From contig CAJNDS010001447.1 of NCBI GenBank assembly GCA_905221605.1, forward strand, positions 504,216 to 568,215: a DNA stretch of 64,000 nt. The letters are read 5' to 3'. This DNA comes from Symbiodinium natans. Lineage: Eukaryota > Sar > Dinophyceae > Suessiales > Symbiodiniaceae. A program made the position numbers and the translations under genes. Below, piece by piece: positions 51,001 to 62,189 of this stretch. Position 1 is the first letter of the stretch, and every line of letters begins with the position of its first letter. Below the pieces are notes generated by a model that did no database searches, was not told the origin of the DNA, and saw nothing but the letters and a program-made list of their open reading frames with translations.

Positions 51001-54000
51001 TATAGGGTGTTTTAGGGTTTTCTGGGGCTTTTGTAGGGTGTTAGAAGGGGGTTTTGAAGGGGTTTTCCGATGGAAGTTTGGGGGCTTCTAGCGGTTTTCG
51101 GGTTTTGAGGGAGTTTTGAGGGAGTTCAGGTTGCAGGGTTTTGAAGGGGCTTGAGTTTGAGCAGTTTGAGTTGTTTGACGGAGTTTAGGAGCTCTGAATA
51201 TGAGGGTTCAGGATTTGAGGGTTTGAGGGTTCAGGGCTTGAGGGGCTAGGGGTTGGGGCTTAGAGGTTTCAAGGCTTGCGGGTGTTTTGGAGTTTCCTTT
51301 GTGTCGGGGTGGGAGGGGGGGAACAGAGAGGGAGATGCCTATGGCATCGGGTGTTTTGGCGTAGGGCTTGGGGTTATGAACGCAAAAGCAAAACAACATC
51401 TTCTCGGGACTGCAAGGACAGTCAAGTAGGGGGTTTTATGGTACAGGGTTGACCCGATCATCCCCAGCTCGTTCCTTGTGCAAAAGGGTTCCCATCAGAC
51501 CAGTGCCTGGGGAGAATCACTTTTGACCTACAGGCTTTTGTTGTGTGTGTGTGGGTTGGGATTTCAAAGTACTCGTACCCATACAGTAAACCCCAATCTC
51601 CACGTACACACCGAGGCCCCAAACCTCATCAAGCTCCATTCAGAGGCCGTAAAACGGATCTTGAACCAGTGGAGGTCACTAGCCGGTTATAGGGCTTATA
51701 AGGAGCCTAGAGTTGGGTATGTCATTGTTTTTACTATTGATTTTCAAGAGGGCTTCACCAGGCTTAGGCTTTCTGTCGTTTCTCTCGGGCGCTCGCCACT
51801 CACGTCACTCTTGCCGCATGGTAACCGAATTCAGATAGAGGGATGCCGAGACACCCGTAGGGGGGCATGCCTTTGACCCTAAACCCCAAACCCTAAACCC
51901 TAAACCCTAAACCCTAAACTGCCCGTAGAACTATGCCTAAAGCACCGACCGACAGGAGAGGGCTTTGCACCTCCTGGATGGCTTGAAGAGGATGCAGTGC
52001 GCGCTGCTTAGTGCCAGGGGGGGCTTTCGGGTTTAGGGTTTGGGGTTTGGGGTTTAGGATGTAGGGTTTAGGGTTTAGGATTCAGGGTTTAGGGTTTATT
52101 GTTTAATATACGGGGTATGGGGACGCCGTTTTTAGGGCCCATATAGAGGGGACCATGTGACTACCCCAAGAAGAATGGGTCTTGGGGCTTCGGGCTTTGG
52201 GTTTCGAGCCTCTGCCAGATTGCGCGCCCAGCTTTACGTACTCAGGTTGGGATGTTCACCCTTATACGAACAGTCCATAATAGCCCTACTACAATCCCTA
52301 GGACCCGGAGTAGGCCCTTATTTCCTTCTTTTGGGGTTGGGGTTCCCTTATAATCCCCTTAAAACCACAAAAGGTACCCTTTTTAGTCCTAGGTTACTCC
52401 TGGGTCTAGATCCCTCTTCAGAACTGTCTGTCTAAGGGGGAACATCTCAATACTCAGTCTTTGCAGCTACTGGCCGGTTGCTTGGCCAGTAGCGTCTCGA
52501 GCCCTGAACCCTGAGCTTAAGAATGTTTACAGGGGTCCAGTACATGTGAGTGTTTCCAAGACAAGTAGTCCTCGTCAGGGGGGTTGAGAGTTTGAAATGG
52601 CTTCCACTTACGAGGAGCCAATTTTTGTGCTACGTTTGAAACAAACAACCTCCAGCTACCAGAATAGCAGCCTTGGGGGGCTTCCGATGATAATAATATA
52701 ATTGGCGGCCCTTTGCAAGGGGCCTTAAAAAAAGGATTCGAGTAGTCGGGTGCTAGATCAGGGGTACCCCTGCTTTGGGAAACGTGCTCGTTTAATTTGC
52801 CCGCGAGTGAATGCAGTAAGAAAAAGAGTGAACAGAGTGAGCGCAGTAAAAGCCCTTTTAATATTCTTTCATTGGGCTTTTACATAGAGAACGTATTGAA
52901 CGAACTAAGAAGAGAACAAATATTACGAAGAGAATGAACTGAATTAATTTATGAACGAAGCGAATTAATGAGCAAAGTGCATTAAATTCAAAACCGAAAG
53001 AACGAAGGAAACAAATATTATCGCCGCTCACTAGTTTTCTATTATGCCGCGGGAATATTATTAGTGTGTGTCCAAAACCCCCTTAATAATAGTGTAAACG
53101 TGGGGTTTTGGGGGTTCGTTCGCTTCTCTCTCTCACGTATTATACGATTACGGGGCAGTGAAAAGATCTTTATAAGCCCCACCAATTAGTATTCTCTTTC
53201 CGTATGTGGAACTTTTGCTCTGGGGGTCTGGCAAGCCTCAAGCTTTTCCCGCCAGGCGGATTGCCTGGCAACCCCCCAGCCTGTCTTTCACAACAGCCCA
53301 CACTGAAGTCGTGTAGGCACTGTTTTAAACATGTACTTCAGTGTTGGGGCTGCGTTCGGTGTTTTAGGGGTTGGGTTCGGGGTTTTGTTTGGGGTGTTAG
53401 GGGGGGGAGTGGGTGCTATACAACCCTCAACCCTAATTCAACCCTAAACCCTAAACCCCAAACCCTAAGAGATCTAAGAGCCCTAACCCTAAGCCCTCGC
53501 CCTCTGCTCAAATCCATGGGCCCACAGTCCCTGGATCACCGCCCCCCCCCCCCCAGGCTGCGGCCCACATTGCAGGCAGCTTGGCAAGCCAACCATCCCA
53601 TTTGGTGAGGGGAGTTAGGGGTTTAGGGTTTAGGGTTTCGGGTCCTAAACCCTAAACCCTAAACCCTAAACCCTAAACCCTAAACAAAAGCCTTTGCCAT
53701 CCGATTAGGGGGATTCCGGGTTTCGGACATTTGGGGATTCAGGGGGAATTAGCGGATTCAGGGTTTAGGGAATTTGGGGGATTTAGGGAATTTAGGGGAT
53801 TTAGGGAATTTAGGGGATTTAGGGAATGTAGGGTTCAGGGTATTTAGGGCATTTAGGGGTCTTGGGGCTTAGGCAAGTTTACAAACTCTTTGTAGGTTTT
53901 GGGGTGAACGAGGTACCTGATAGCCCGTATGTAACCCTTTTAAGGATTATGTCGGGTACTTAATCTTCTGAGCCATGGCAGCCCAAGCCCAAACACCAAA

Positions 54001-56183
54001 CCCTAGAAACCAAAAACCCGAAGCTCAAGCCCTCAAAAGCCCCAAATCAAAACCAAAACCCAAAAACCCAGTAGACACTGAAACCTAAAACCCCTAAACC
54101 CAAACCTAACACCCCTAAAACCCAAAACCCAAAACAGGCATGCGGAGATCGACGGCTTTAATGCAGAGGAGCTCGCAGGGTTGGTGGCCCCAGAAACCAC
54201 GGTTGTCTTCAGGGGCTGGGTTTAGGGTTTAGGGTTTGAATTAGGGTTAGGGTTTAGGGTTTAGGGTGAGGGTTTAGGGTTTAGGGTTTAGGGTTTAAGG
54301 TTTAGGGTTCAGGGTTCAGGGTTTAGGGTTTAAGGTTTAGGGTTAGGGTTTCAGGTAGGGTCTGGTGTTTGGGGTTTAGGATAGGAATTTGGGTTTCAGG
54401 ATTTTGGATAGAGGGTTTATATGGTTTAGGGTGGGTAGGACGGTTTCAAGATGGTGCTATGTGCAGTTTAGAGCTTGTAGTGTATTTGTGGGGTTTGCAA
54501 AGGTGGGGTTCTAAGGTTTTGGGCAAGAAGAAGAACAGTCCGAACTCAGAACATCACGATGCCGGAGCTTTCTTGTTTGCTTTACTGTAGGAGTGCCCTC
54601 AGCTCTAAACACCTCCCAAAACCTGTCCCAAAGGCTGGCGCGAGCGGCCAGGACCTCGGGAAAGGGCGCGCCGTTAGCTCCTTGAAGCTTGCGGGAGTGT
54701 TTGTTTACAATGAGCGTACAGGAGTTTTTGTACAACCTTCTAGTTGTGGAGAGCAAATAGGACTGGAGGGCCTTAGTCCCGCGGGAGGGACGGCGGCCAT
54801 TCCTTTGGCGTCGGCGATGCCTTGTATGTCGTGAGGAGGGGTGGGGGGTGGAGGGGGGCGGGGGTACCCCCCCTGGACCTCCCTTCAAATGTTTGGTTCC
54901 TGCCATCTGCGGGGGCGTAGCTTTCGTCCGCCCGGCTTCTCAAGTACAAACCCTATTCTTTAAGCCCTTCGAAGCCCCCCAACCACGAAAAACCTTATTA
55001 AACCCTTCGAAGTCCCTTGGAACCCCCTGCCTCAAACCCAGAAAGCACAAGCAACCCAGGCTTCCACTTTCGCTGCCGCCCGCACCCGCGGTGAGGGGTT
55101 CGAGCCCCTCGCCACGGCGCGGTGCTGGCCGGGGGTGCCGGACAACACAAACTGCCTGGAACTGGTTCTTCAAGTTGAGGTCCCCCTAAACCCTAAACCC
55201 TAAACCCTAAACCCCAAACCCTAACCCCCCCCCCCCAAAAAAAAAAAAAAGGGCAGTTCTCTAAGTTATGGTCCCTTTTGGAAGTCCTGCTTTGTAAGGT
55301 GGCCCGCTACTGTACTGTGGACCCAAAAAACGGGAGCCTCGTTTAAAGAACTACGGATACGTAGTTCACTTTTTTGGTGCCGACGTGTACTCCATGTCCC
55401 TTATACTCTTGTTAGGTAGAAGCAACGGAACCACGAGTGTTTCAGAGTTGGGGTTGATTTTTGGGCTTGCTGCTTCGAGGGGATATTTCGACTAGGCCGA
55501 GGCTGTCCAGGGCTTGTTGTCAAAATGAATGGCCAATGGGACGTAGCAGCTTGTGCGCTCTGACCCTCAGCAGATATGCACAGCACAAGTCCCTCAGGAA
55601 TTTGATGGTAAACCCTAGCTACCCTCAAGGCAAATTGCCTGAGATGTCCTTTTGAAGCTGTCCGCTTTTCCCAATTCTGATCGTGGACCATCCCCATTCC
55701 ACCAACGACAGCTTTTAATGAAGGCCACGCAGGAAACCCAGCCCTAAACCCTGAACCCTAAGCCCTAAGCCCTATAAACCCTCAGCTTCATAGGGTTTAG
55801 GTTTAGGGTTCAGGGTTGTAGAGTGCGGGCCCTGAGTCACCCTAAAAGAAAGCCTGAACTCCGTGATGCTGTTGGGCTTGTCAAGTCAACAGCTAGGCAA
55901 GATAACGACATCCGCTTGGGCACCCTGAGCCCTGAACCCTAAACCCTCAAACCCTAAAGCCTGAAGCCCTATAAACCCTAAACCCTAAACCCTAAACCCT
56001 AAACCCTAAACCCTAAACCCTAAACCCTAAACCCTAAACCCTAAACCCTAAACCCTAAACCCTAAACCCTAAACCCTAAACCCTAAACCAACCTTCAGTC
56101 GATGCAAGGCCACCAAATCGCGGGATCGCTTGGCGTCCCTGGAGCCCCGCCAATTGGGGCGTCTTCTGGGAGTCGCACTTGCC
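48070..56183 (+). CDS. Helical-repeat protein resembling OPR RNA-binding family, partial
   Basis: Exons: 48070-48138 (ELDPILDEAATRAERLQPKA), 50048-50094 (AMANLLWAMAALRRR), 50700-50778 (LAPQGLANSLWALAALRPRA), 51956-52002 (ERALHLLDGLKRMQC), 54138-54174 (HAEIDGFNAEEL), 56109-56183 (LASLEPRQLGRLLGVALA). From 50048 to 56183 the phases chain without a stop. Octotricopeptide-repeat and related proteins of algae and apicomplexans carry repeats with Gln-x-LAN-x-LWALA-x-L; these bind organellar RNA and help its processing or translation. Two clear units and weaker ones are visible; neither the start nor a RAP-type end was found. Exons are bracketed by telomere-like arrays. Family call is from motif similarity only. 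Confidence 0.5.
48310..48430 (-). repeat. CCCTAAA array
   Basis: About seventeen units within an intron of the helical-repeat gene. Confidence 0.95.
49085..49195 (+). repeat. G-rich repeat, long G runs with CAGGTGA spacers
   Basis: Several G runs of 10 or more, separated by GTGA and GCAGGTGA. Strong potential for G-quadruplexes. The Gly-rich frame is an artefact. Confidence 0.85.
49383..49485 (+). repeat. TTTAGGGG 8-mer array
   Basis: Twelve copies of the same variant as at 46687, ending in ordinary TTTAGGG units. Confidence 0.9.
49730..49815. mobile_element. 'ttgggatgttc' family element
   Basis: TTGGGATGTTCATCCTTATA left and AAGGGGGAACATCCCAA right, inner ACAGTCCTTAATCG and AAGGACTGTCAGT. 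A 'cttggaggttca' element follows at 49826-49958. Confidence 0.8.
49826..49958. mobile_element. 'cttggaggttca' family element, right end replaced by a telomere array
   Basis: CTTGGAGGTTCATGGTACTT left. The right arm runs GGGTTAGCAAGTGCCCT and then continues as (CCCTAAA)n where TGAACCTCCAAG is expected. The array seems to have taken the place of, or grown from, the terminal repeat. Confidence 0.7.
50800..51955. other. Intron with T/G runs and unique sequence
   Basis: T and G runs at 50845-50990, then G-rich sequence with a GTTTTGAGGG-like period to 51260. The 132-codon frame at 51478-51876 has no motif and crosses toward a CCCTAAA array at 51886. Not called. Confidence 0.5.
52243..52452. mobile_element. 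Nested pair: 'ctagacccgggag' element inside 'ttgggatgttc' element
   Basis: Outer element: GTTGGGATGTTCACCC left, GGGGGAACATCTCAA right, flanked by TACTCAG on both sides. Inner element 52298-52405: CTAGGACCCGGAGTAGGCCC left, TTACTCCTGGGTCTAG right, flanked by ATCC on both sides. Removing the inner unit and one ATCC restores the outer family's middle. Confidence 0.85.
52790..53180. other. AT-rich island with GAACGAA-type short repeats
   Basis: Noticeably AT-rich against GC-rich surroundings, with repeated GAACGAA / GAATGAA / AGCGAATTAAT motifs and almost no telomere units. No coding frame. Origin unknown. Confidence 0.55.
54218..54360 (+). repeat. TTTAGGG array after an exon
   Basis: TTTAGGG and near variants follow the 54138 exon; CCCTAAA precedes the next exon at 56109, the usual bracketing. 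Confidence 0.85.
54361..55949. other. Intron of the helical-repeat gene, several spurious frames
   Basis: Frames on both strands at 54511-54906, 54848-55189 and 55401-55697 overlap each other and have no family motif. 55255-55380 holds a palindromic stretch (TTCTCTAAGTTATGGTCCC and AAGAACTACGGATACGTAGT). No gene supported. Confidence 0.5.
55976..56093 (-). repeat. CCCTAAA array
   Basis: Seventeen units ending 15 bases before the 56109 exon. Confidence 0.95.
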
Positions 56184-56985
56184 GAGTCTTCGTGGGGGGG
56201 GGGGGGGGGGGGGTTAGGGTTTAGGGTTGTTTGTAGTCTGTTCGAATAAGGACCTCAATAAGATTCCCTAAACCCTCAACCCTAAACCCTAAACCCTAAA
56301 CCCTAAACCCTAAACCTTACACCCTAAACCCCAAACCCCAAACCCAAATTTTGGAAACGGGCACCGGTCGGCCCAGTCAGGCCAACACACCTGAAACGCT
56401 GCAGGCGCCCGAAAGCCTAAACCCCCAAACTCGGCGCTAAACCCAAAAACGTGAACTCATAATGAATTGGGGTCCTTATTATAAGGGACTCCTACTATTT
56501 GGGGGGTCCAAATTAAGGGGCCCCTTACTAGCGTAAGACCCCACATCTCTTCAATGAATTGTGTCCCGCTGGATGCTTCGAGGTTAGGCTTGTTCCGAGG
56601 ACCAGTTTAGGGTTTAGGGGTTAGGGGTTAGGGCTTAAGGGTTAGGGTGTATAGGGTTTAGAGATCTCAGCATTTTGGTTTTGGACCCTAGACCCTACGA
56701 CCGAAACGTCAGCAATTCAGAATGGTGCTTTGGCGTGCCAGCAGTAGGTTTTGGTCTGGTGGGTTTTTTGGCAGCCTGCACCCTAAACACCTAACCCCTA
56801 AGCCCTATACCTACAACCCGAAACTTTAGATGTGGGTTGGGACGTTTTGAATTTGCTTTGCACGGTTCAGGGCCACCGAGGGTGCGAGTCTTCGAGGGTT
56901 GCGATTGGGGTTGAGGTTGCGGCCCACCTGGATGGGCCGCTGTTCCTAGGGTTTAGGGTTTAGGGTTTAGGGTTTAATTAGGGTT

Positions 56986-57098
56986 TAGGATCCTAGCGTA
57001 GGCTCTTCTTCCCTTCTTTTAGGGTTCAGGCTCCCTTGTAAGCCCCTTTAAACCAAAAAGGCCACCCTTTTTAGTCCCAGGTTTACTCCTGTGTCTGG
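56986..57098. mobile_element. 'ctagacccgggag' family element
   Basis: AGGATCCTAGCGTAGGCTC left and TTTACTCCTGTGTCTGG right, inner GGGTTCAGGCTCCCTTGTAA and AAACCAAAAAGGCCACCC. Diverged copy. Confidence 0.6.
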
Positions 57099-58031
57099 CT
57101 GTGTATGGTTAGTGTAGGCACCCTAAATTCCTAAACCGAAAGGTCAGAGTTTCGGCTCATTTTTTGGGCATGGTGCCCTTTGGGGCTGGTCATGTCCGCC
57201 TTTTCGCTGTCATGGAAGATTGTGCGATAGCAGAAACGACCGCAAGGGTTTAGGGTTTAGGGTTTAGGGTTTAGGGTTTAGGGTTTGACATGGCTCTGGA
57301 CATCCCTAGATCCCGAAACCCTAAACGCCAAGCCCCCGATAGGGTACACCATAGTTAGGAGACCTCCCCTGGACCCTACACCCTGAAGCCCTGAAGCCCA
57401 ATCTTGCGAGGCGTCACCGGCAGAGGGCCTTTAAGGTTTAGGGTGTTATGGTAATTAGGGCTTAGGCTTAGGGTTTTGGGGTTTACAGTAGGGTTTAGTC
57501 GTGATGCCTGGGCAACGCAACACGGCAGGCTCAATCGTAACAAGATGAAACAATCCTGTGCTCAGCATGGGGCTCTTCATGGCAGATGTGACAACCACAG
57601 CCAGCGTGTGCACGCACACTTGCCAGAGCCCAGCATGTTTTGGGGTTCATGCTTGGAGCGCAACCTTGAACGTGAGCTTCGGACGGAAGCAGCCCTACAT
57701 CCATGGTACCTCTTCCGACACCCGACGATTTGCAGAGGGTTTGTGCCATGGACGGGCGGCAGGAAGACTTTTCCTTCGGCGACTGGCTAGGCAGGATGGA
57801 GGGCCCGAAGATTTGGACCCCACAATGTCGTAGTTTCAGAGGCAAAGGTGCAAAGAGCAGGGATCCTCATCTTTCTACCCTATAGCTGCTACATTCCGTG
57901 TTCTTTATTTTCCGGAGGGGCGCCCGCGCCTAAGTCCCCATACCCCACTATACCCATACTGCGGGGGGGGGGGGGGGCTCCAGGCCAGGGCTGAAAGGAC
58001 AAGACATGGACCTCAGGGTTTACAGGGTTGA
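57099..58031. other. Unique sequence with overlapping frames, gene not supported
   Basis: Frames of 91-104 codons on both strands at 57476-57845 overlap in a GC-balanced, repeat-free block. It could hold an exon, but no family motif or splice pattern was found. G17 run at 57962. Confidence 0.35.
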
Positions 58032-58137
58032 AGTTGGGATGTTCCCCCTTGTATACTAACAGTCCTCAATCAAAAACAGACTAGGGGGTACTAGAATCCC
58101 TATGAACGGCTGCCAGTGTTAGGGGGAACGTTCCAAG
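58032..58137. mobile_element. 'ttgggatgttc' family element
   Basis: GTTGGGATGTTCCCCCTTGT left and GTTAGGGGGAACGTTCCAAG right, inner ACTAACAGTCCTCAAT and GAACGGCTGCCAGT. Confidence 0.8.
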
Positions 58138-58489
58138 GTTTACGGTTTCCTTTTGCAGCAGGAAGCCTCAGACCCTGAACTAAACATGCATGTTGAGCAC
58201 ACCAGCGGTTTAGGGTTTAGGGTTTGGGGTTTAGGGTTTAGGATTTAAAGATGGAAAGGCCAGGCGTGTAGTCTAGGATATCTGTCAGCCACTGTCGCTC
58301 TAGGTCGCTCTGGGCGTGAAAAAACACCGGCAAGACAAGCTTTTGCAGCCCGCCCAAAGGCAGCTTTCGAGCCTTCTTGTACTGGACGCTGGTCTAAACG
58401 CTGGCCTAAACCCTAAACCTTACACCCTAAACCCCAAACCCTAAACCCTAAACCCTAAACCCTAAACTAAACCCTAAAGCCCTAAGACC

Positions 58490-58574
58490 AGGCAATGGGT
58501 CCTTCTGTCAAGTCGTCCTGTGCACCGACACAAGGACATCGAAAAAGCCGCATGGACTGCAGATGATCCCCCTG
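58490..58574 (+). CDS. Candidate exon, frame unresolved
   Basis: Between CCCTAAA (to 58475) and TTTAGGG (from 58585). All three frames are mostly open; the best-looking reads HRHKDIEKAAWTADDPPG. An internal AAGGACATCG acceptor would follow the 56109-56183 exon in phase. Confidence 0.3.
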
Positions 58575-59167
58575 GTTTAGGTTTTAGGGTTTAGGGTTTA
58601 GGGTTTAGGGTTTAGGATTTGGGGTTTAGGGTTTAGGGATTGAGGGAATGAGGGCCCTATGTAATCCCTTAACTGTGTGTGTGTATATATATAGGGCCCT
58701 CATTCCCTCATTCCCTACTGAGAACCAGCCAGTGATAGAGTCGGGCACTGACTTGTTCAAGAAAACGAAGTTTAGGGTTTAGGGTTTGGGCTTTCGGGTT
58801 TAGGGTTTAGGGTTTAGGGTTTAGGGTATATAATATGGCACATCGTACCCTCATCTACGTAACTGAATACTCAGAGCCCACCGTAGGTTCAGGAGGCTGT
58901 TAGGATTTGGCTTTCAGCACTAGGCTGGGATGCCCGTTGCTTCTCGGTGTACCAACCCCTACACACAAAAGTGCTCGAACCTTTAGCAAGGTATGCCGCC
59001 AAGCAGGTGCCCAAGCGAGGCGGGAATGAGACGGTGTGTCTGCGCTGAGGGGTTGGGCTTAGCCGCTTTAGCCTCTTCGGACCATCCCCCACTGTCTCTC
59101 AGGTCTGGGGCTTCATGTCAGGTGGGTACCTAAACCCTAAACCCTAGACCCTAAACCCTAAATCCTA

Positions 59168-59169
<2 letters not shown>

Positions 59170-59217
<48 letters not shown>
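59170..59217. repeat. Homopolymer of 48 C
   Basis: Uninterrupted C run directly after a CCCTAAA-variant array. Confidence 0.95.
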
Positions 59218-59220
<3 letters not shown>

Positions 59221-59601
59221 ATTGAGCCCTGACATCGCCCTGCGCCCCCGCTCTTCCTAGGAACGCCAATGGGCATGCAAGTGTGTGTTGAGCTTCGGGT
59301 TGGATGCCCTTATAGGGCTTCTAAGCGGTTTTGAGTCTAGGGGCTCTATATTCAGGGTGTTCACCTCTTGTTGTTCTTGAGATATGTGTTCTTGCCTTTT
59401 CTTCTGGTTGTTTTATTGCGCTGTTGCTAGTCCTATCATCATGCTGCATATCGTTGTTGTTTTGGTAAGCATGATGACTAAAGCCATTGTGTTGGGGATG
59501 TGGGCCGCTAAACCAGCCACCACGTCCTATCCCCTAAACCCTAAACCCTAATTAAACCCTAAACCCTAGACCCTAAACCCTAGACCCTAAACCCCTCTCG
59601 C

Positions 59602-59665
59602 AGGCACTGGCGTGGACCAAGCGGTGGTCATGGAAGCGCACTGCCTCCGGAAATTGGAGCGGGGC
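59602..59665 (+). CDS. Candidate exon, unknown protein
   Basis: After CTCTCGCAG one frame reads TGVDQAVVMEAHCLRKLERG and ends near GGGG-CTTAGGG, like the donors elsewhere. CCCTAAA precedes it. A second frame is also open. Confidence 0.35.
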
Positions 59666-60451
59666 TTAGGGCCCTGACGCAGTGGGGTGTTCTTGTTCCA
59701 AGCTGAGGGTTGATCTACATGATTTTTTCTTGTACCTTCTTTGTGTATCCGAAACCCTGAAACCCTAAAGCCATTACCCTAGTCCATAAGATAAGGAATA
59801 CACCACAATGAGATCTCCAGCGGCGCCTGCAAAGTGGATGAACACTAATTAGGGGCCAATCCCACGTGTTCGCGTTTTAGATGGGGATATCATCAGGTTT
59901 CTACTTTCCTCTGATATTCCCTGCTATGTCCGACTAACCCTATTCGCCCGAAGTCCGCTCAAGTCCGATCTCAACTGCATCCTTTCATCAGTAAGCCTTG
60001 AAACCGACATCCCAATGCCCAATTAACCCGAAATCCCTATCCAAGGCTTGGGGTTCTATAATTTTTTTACTCCATGCCCTAAACCGCAATCCCAGGAACT
60101 TCTGTGAGAATATACGTGCTGACTAAGGTTGAGGGTTCAGCATCAGGGTTTAGGGTGCGGTGTACTGGCAGCTTTCCTACCCTATGATCAGCTTGGGGGG
60201 CTCGTCGACCACTTGAAATCTGCGGGCCCAAAGAACATCCACATCCTGATGCCCAACTCTTCCAGGAGACCGCTGTAACCAGTGCAATAGGTATCCGAAG
60301 GTCCAAAACCCCTTCACGTCCCAGTTCGTGCTAAGCCCTAAACCCTAAACCCCAAACCCTAAACCCTAAACCCTAAACCCTAAACCCTAAACCCTAAACC
60401 CTAAACCCTAAACCCTAAACCCTAAACCCTAAACCCTGTGCCACCTTGCAG

Positions 60452-60528
60452 GAGGCCTCCCCTTGGGTAGTCACGCTCTTCTGCGACTTCGACAACTCGG
60501 CAGAGTGGACTGGAAACTTGCACGCCCT
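60452..60528 (+). CDS. Candidate exon, unknown protein
   Basis: After CACCTTGCAG the frame reads EASPWVVTLFCDFDNSAEWT then GNLHAL, well-formed coding composition between CCCTAAA (60335-60437) and TTTAGGG arrays. Family not recognised. Confidence 0.45.
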
Positions 60529-60579
60529 GGGGTTTAGGGAGTTTAGGGTTTAGGGTTCAGGGTTAGGGTTTAGGGTGTT

Positions 60580-61300
60580 TAGACGGGTTTAGGGTGTTTA
60601 GGGTGTCTAGGGTGTTTAAGGTGTCTAAGGTGTTTTTGGTGGTTTTGGGTGTTTATGGTGTTTAGTGTTTAGGGTTCAGGTTCAGGGCTGTTGGATGTCG
60701 CGCTCGTGGCGCAGGTATTAGGTGTATGCAGGGCTCACAGCGAGTGGTCTTGCAATGTTCAGGGCCGCAGAGGAGTAAGGGTTTCGTCAGGATTCTCTCT
60801 GCTTCAAGGTCTAAGCTGCAAGAAGGCGGCCTTCGTACTAAACCCCGAAACCGTCTCTTGGCGGGAGTCCCCTGATTCTTGAAACCGCCAAATAAACGAG
60901 TTCAGGTTTTGGGGTTCAGGGTTAGGGTCTAGGGGTTAGTGGTTTAGGATATAGGGTTCGGGGTTTAGGGCTTGTTTAGGGTCAGGGTTTGTAGGGTTTG
61001 GGGCTTAGGGTTTATTTGTTTGGCGTGGGGTACCGAACGTTATGGGAAGATAAGGAATTAGGAACGCTCCAAGAAGGAGCAACAATGACGGGTCTTGCTG
61101 AAGCCTCTACCCGAAACCCGGAACCCCAAACTTTAAACCTTAAGCCCTGTAAACCCTAAACCCTGTAGGCATCCTGAAGTAGACAGAATTGTTGAAACAA
61201 CCAAAAAGCACCGTCTCGAAAACGATAGAGAGAATATTTCCCAGGTTCCCAAAACGATAGATGGAATATTTCCCAGGGGCCAAGATAAGTACCCAGACGT
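60580..61300. other. Non-coding: GGTGTTTAG variants and a short tandem duplication
   Basis: GGGTGTTTA-type units at 60570-60670. A 45-base segment (AACGATAGAGAGAATATTTC, then CCAGG) is duplicated in tandem at 61207-61283. No supported gene. Confidence 0.5.
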
Positions 61301-61889
61301 GGCTGCTGAGAGAAGTGGGACGGGATTCTACCTATGGTGGTGTTGTTCCTCCACTCCCTCAACAGTCCTTGGAAGCACAAAAGCACACCAAACCGCCCGT
61401 AAGAGGCTTTGGAAGCAATTTAGAGGACAAAGGCACGCCAAGAGACGAGAGGCCCCAAGAAGCCACCCTCAGAAGACGCGAGGGCCAAGAAACCAAGACG
61501 CCAAGAGGCCCCCTCAAACGGGCGCCCAAAAAGCCGTCTTAAACATGATCCCGCAATTAGTCTATTTATGGTTCCAAATATTCTATGTATGGTTCCCCAA
61601 GAATGCGGGAAAAAAACTCAAATCCCCGAAGCCCAAATTCTATCTATAAAAAAATGACTTGAACCCCAAATCCTTCAGCATAACATACTGGAAGTCTGTC
61701 GGCTGCCAAAGAAGTCACTGGTCCCCAAGTGCCGAAACCCTGTCTTTAAAACCCTTGCGCCTCTTTTCAGAGGCTCCCTGTTTGGACTGTTTGGACTCTT
61801 TTGAGGGCCGGGAAGGGTAGTCAGTTCTTGAGGGTAAACCATGCCTAGACAGGGAAGTCTAGCAGAACCTGCCCCAGCCAAAAGCCCGT

Positions 61890-62085
61890 CCTAAACCCTA
61901 AACCCTAAACCCTAAACCCTAAACCCTAAACCCTAAACCCTAAACCCTAAACCCTAAACCCTACACCCTACACCCTACACCCTACACCCTAAACCCTAAA
62001 CCCTAAACCCTAAACCCTAAACCCTAAACCCTAAACCCTAAACCCTAAACCCTAAACCTAGACCCTAAATCCTAAACCCTCCCCC
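61890..62085 (-). repeat. CCCTAAA array with CCCTACA block
   Basis: About 26 units; the middle (61965-61990) is switched to CCCTACA for four copies, a small homogenised variant block. Confidence 0.95.
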
Positions 62086-62097
62086 ACATCCCAGGAG

Positions 62098-62160
62098 TGC
62101 TTGAGTGGTGTGAAGGTGGTGAGCTGCTCCTCGAAAGCATATCGAAGGGGAAGGTATCAG
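62098..62160 (+). CDS. Candidate exon, unknown protein
   Basis: After CATCCCAG, two frames are open: ECLSGVKVVSCSSKAYRR or GVLEWCEGGELLLESISKGK. CCCTAAA lies before it, but more CCCTAAA follows, so the bracketing is not typical. Confidence 0.3.
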
Positions 62161-62189
62161 TTGAAGCAAGAATCCGACTCTCCACCCTA

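Noticed and set aside
54511-55189. Overlapping frames of 91-131 codons on both strands
   Set aside because: No family motif, and mutually overlapping. They lie between two exons of the helical-repeat gene and are best read as intron.
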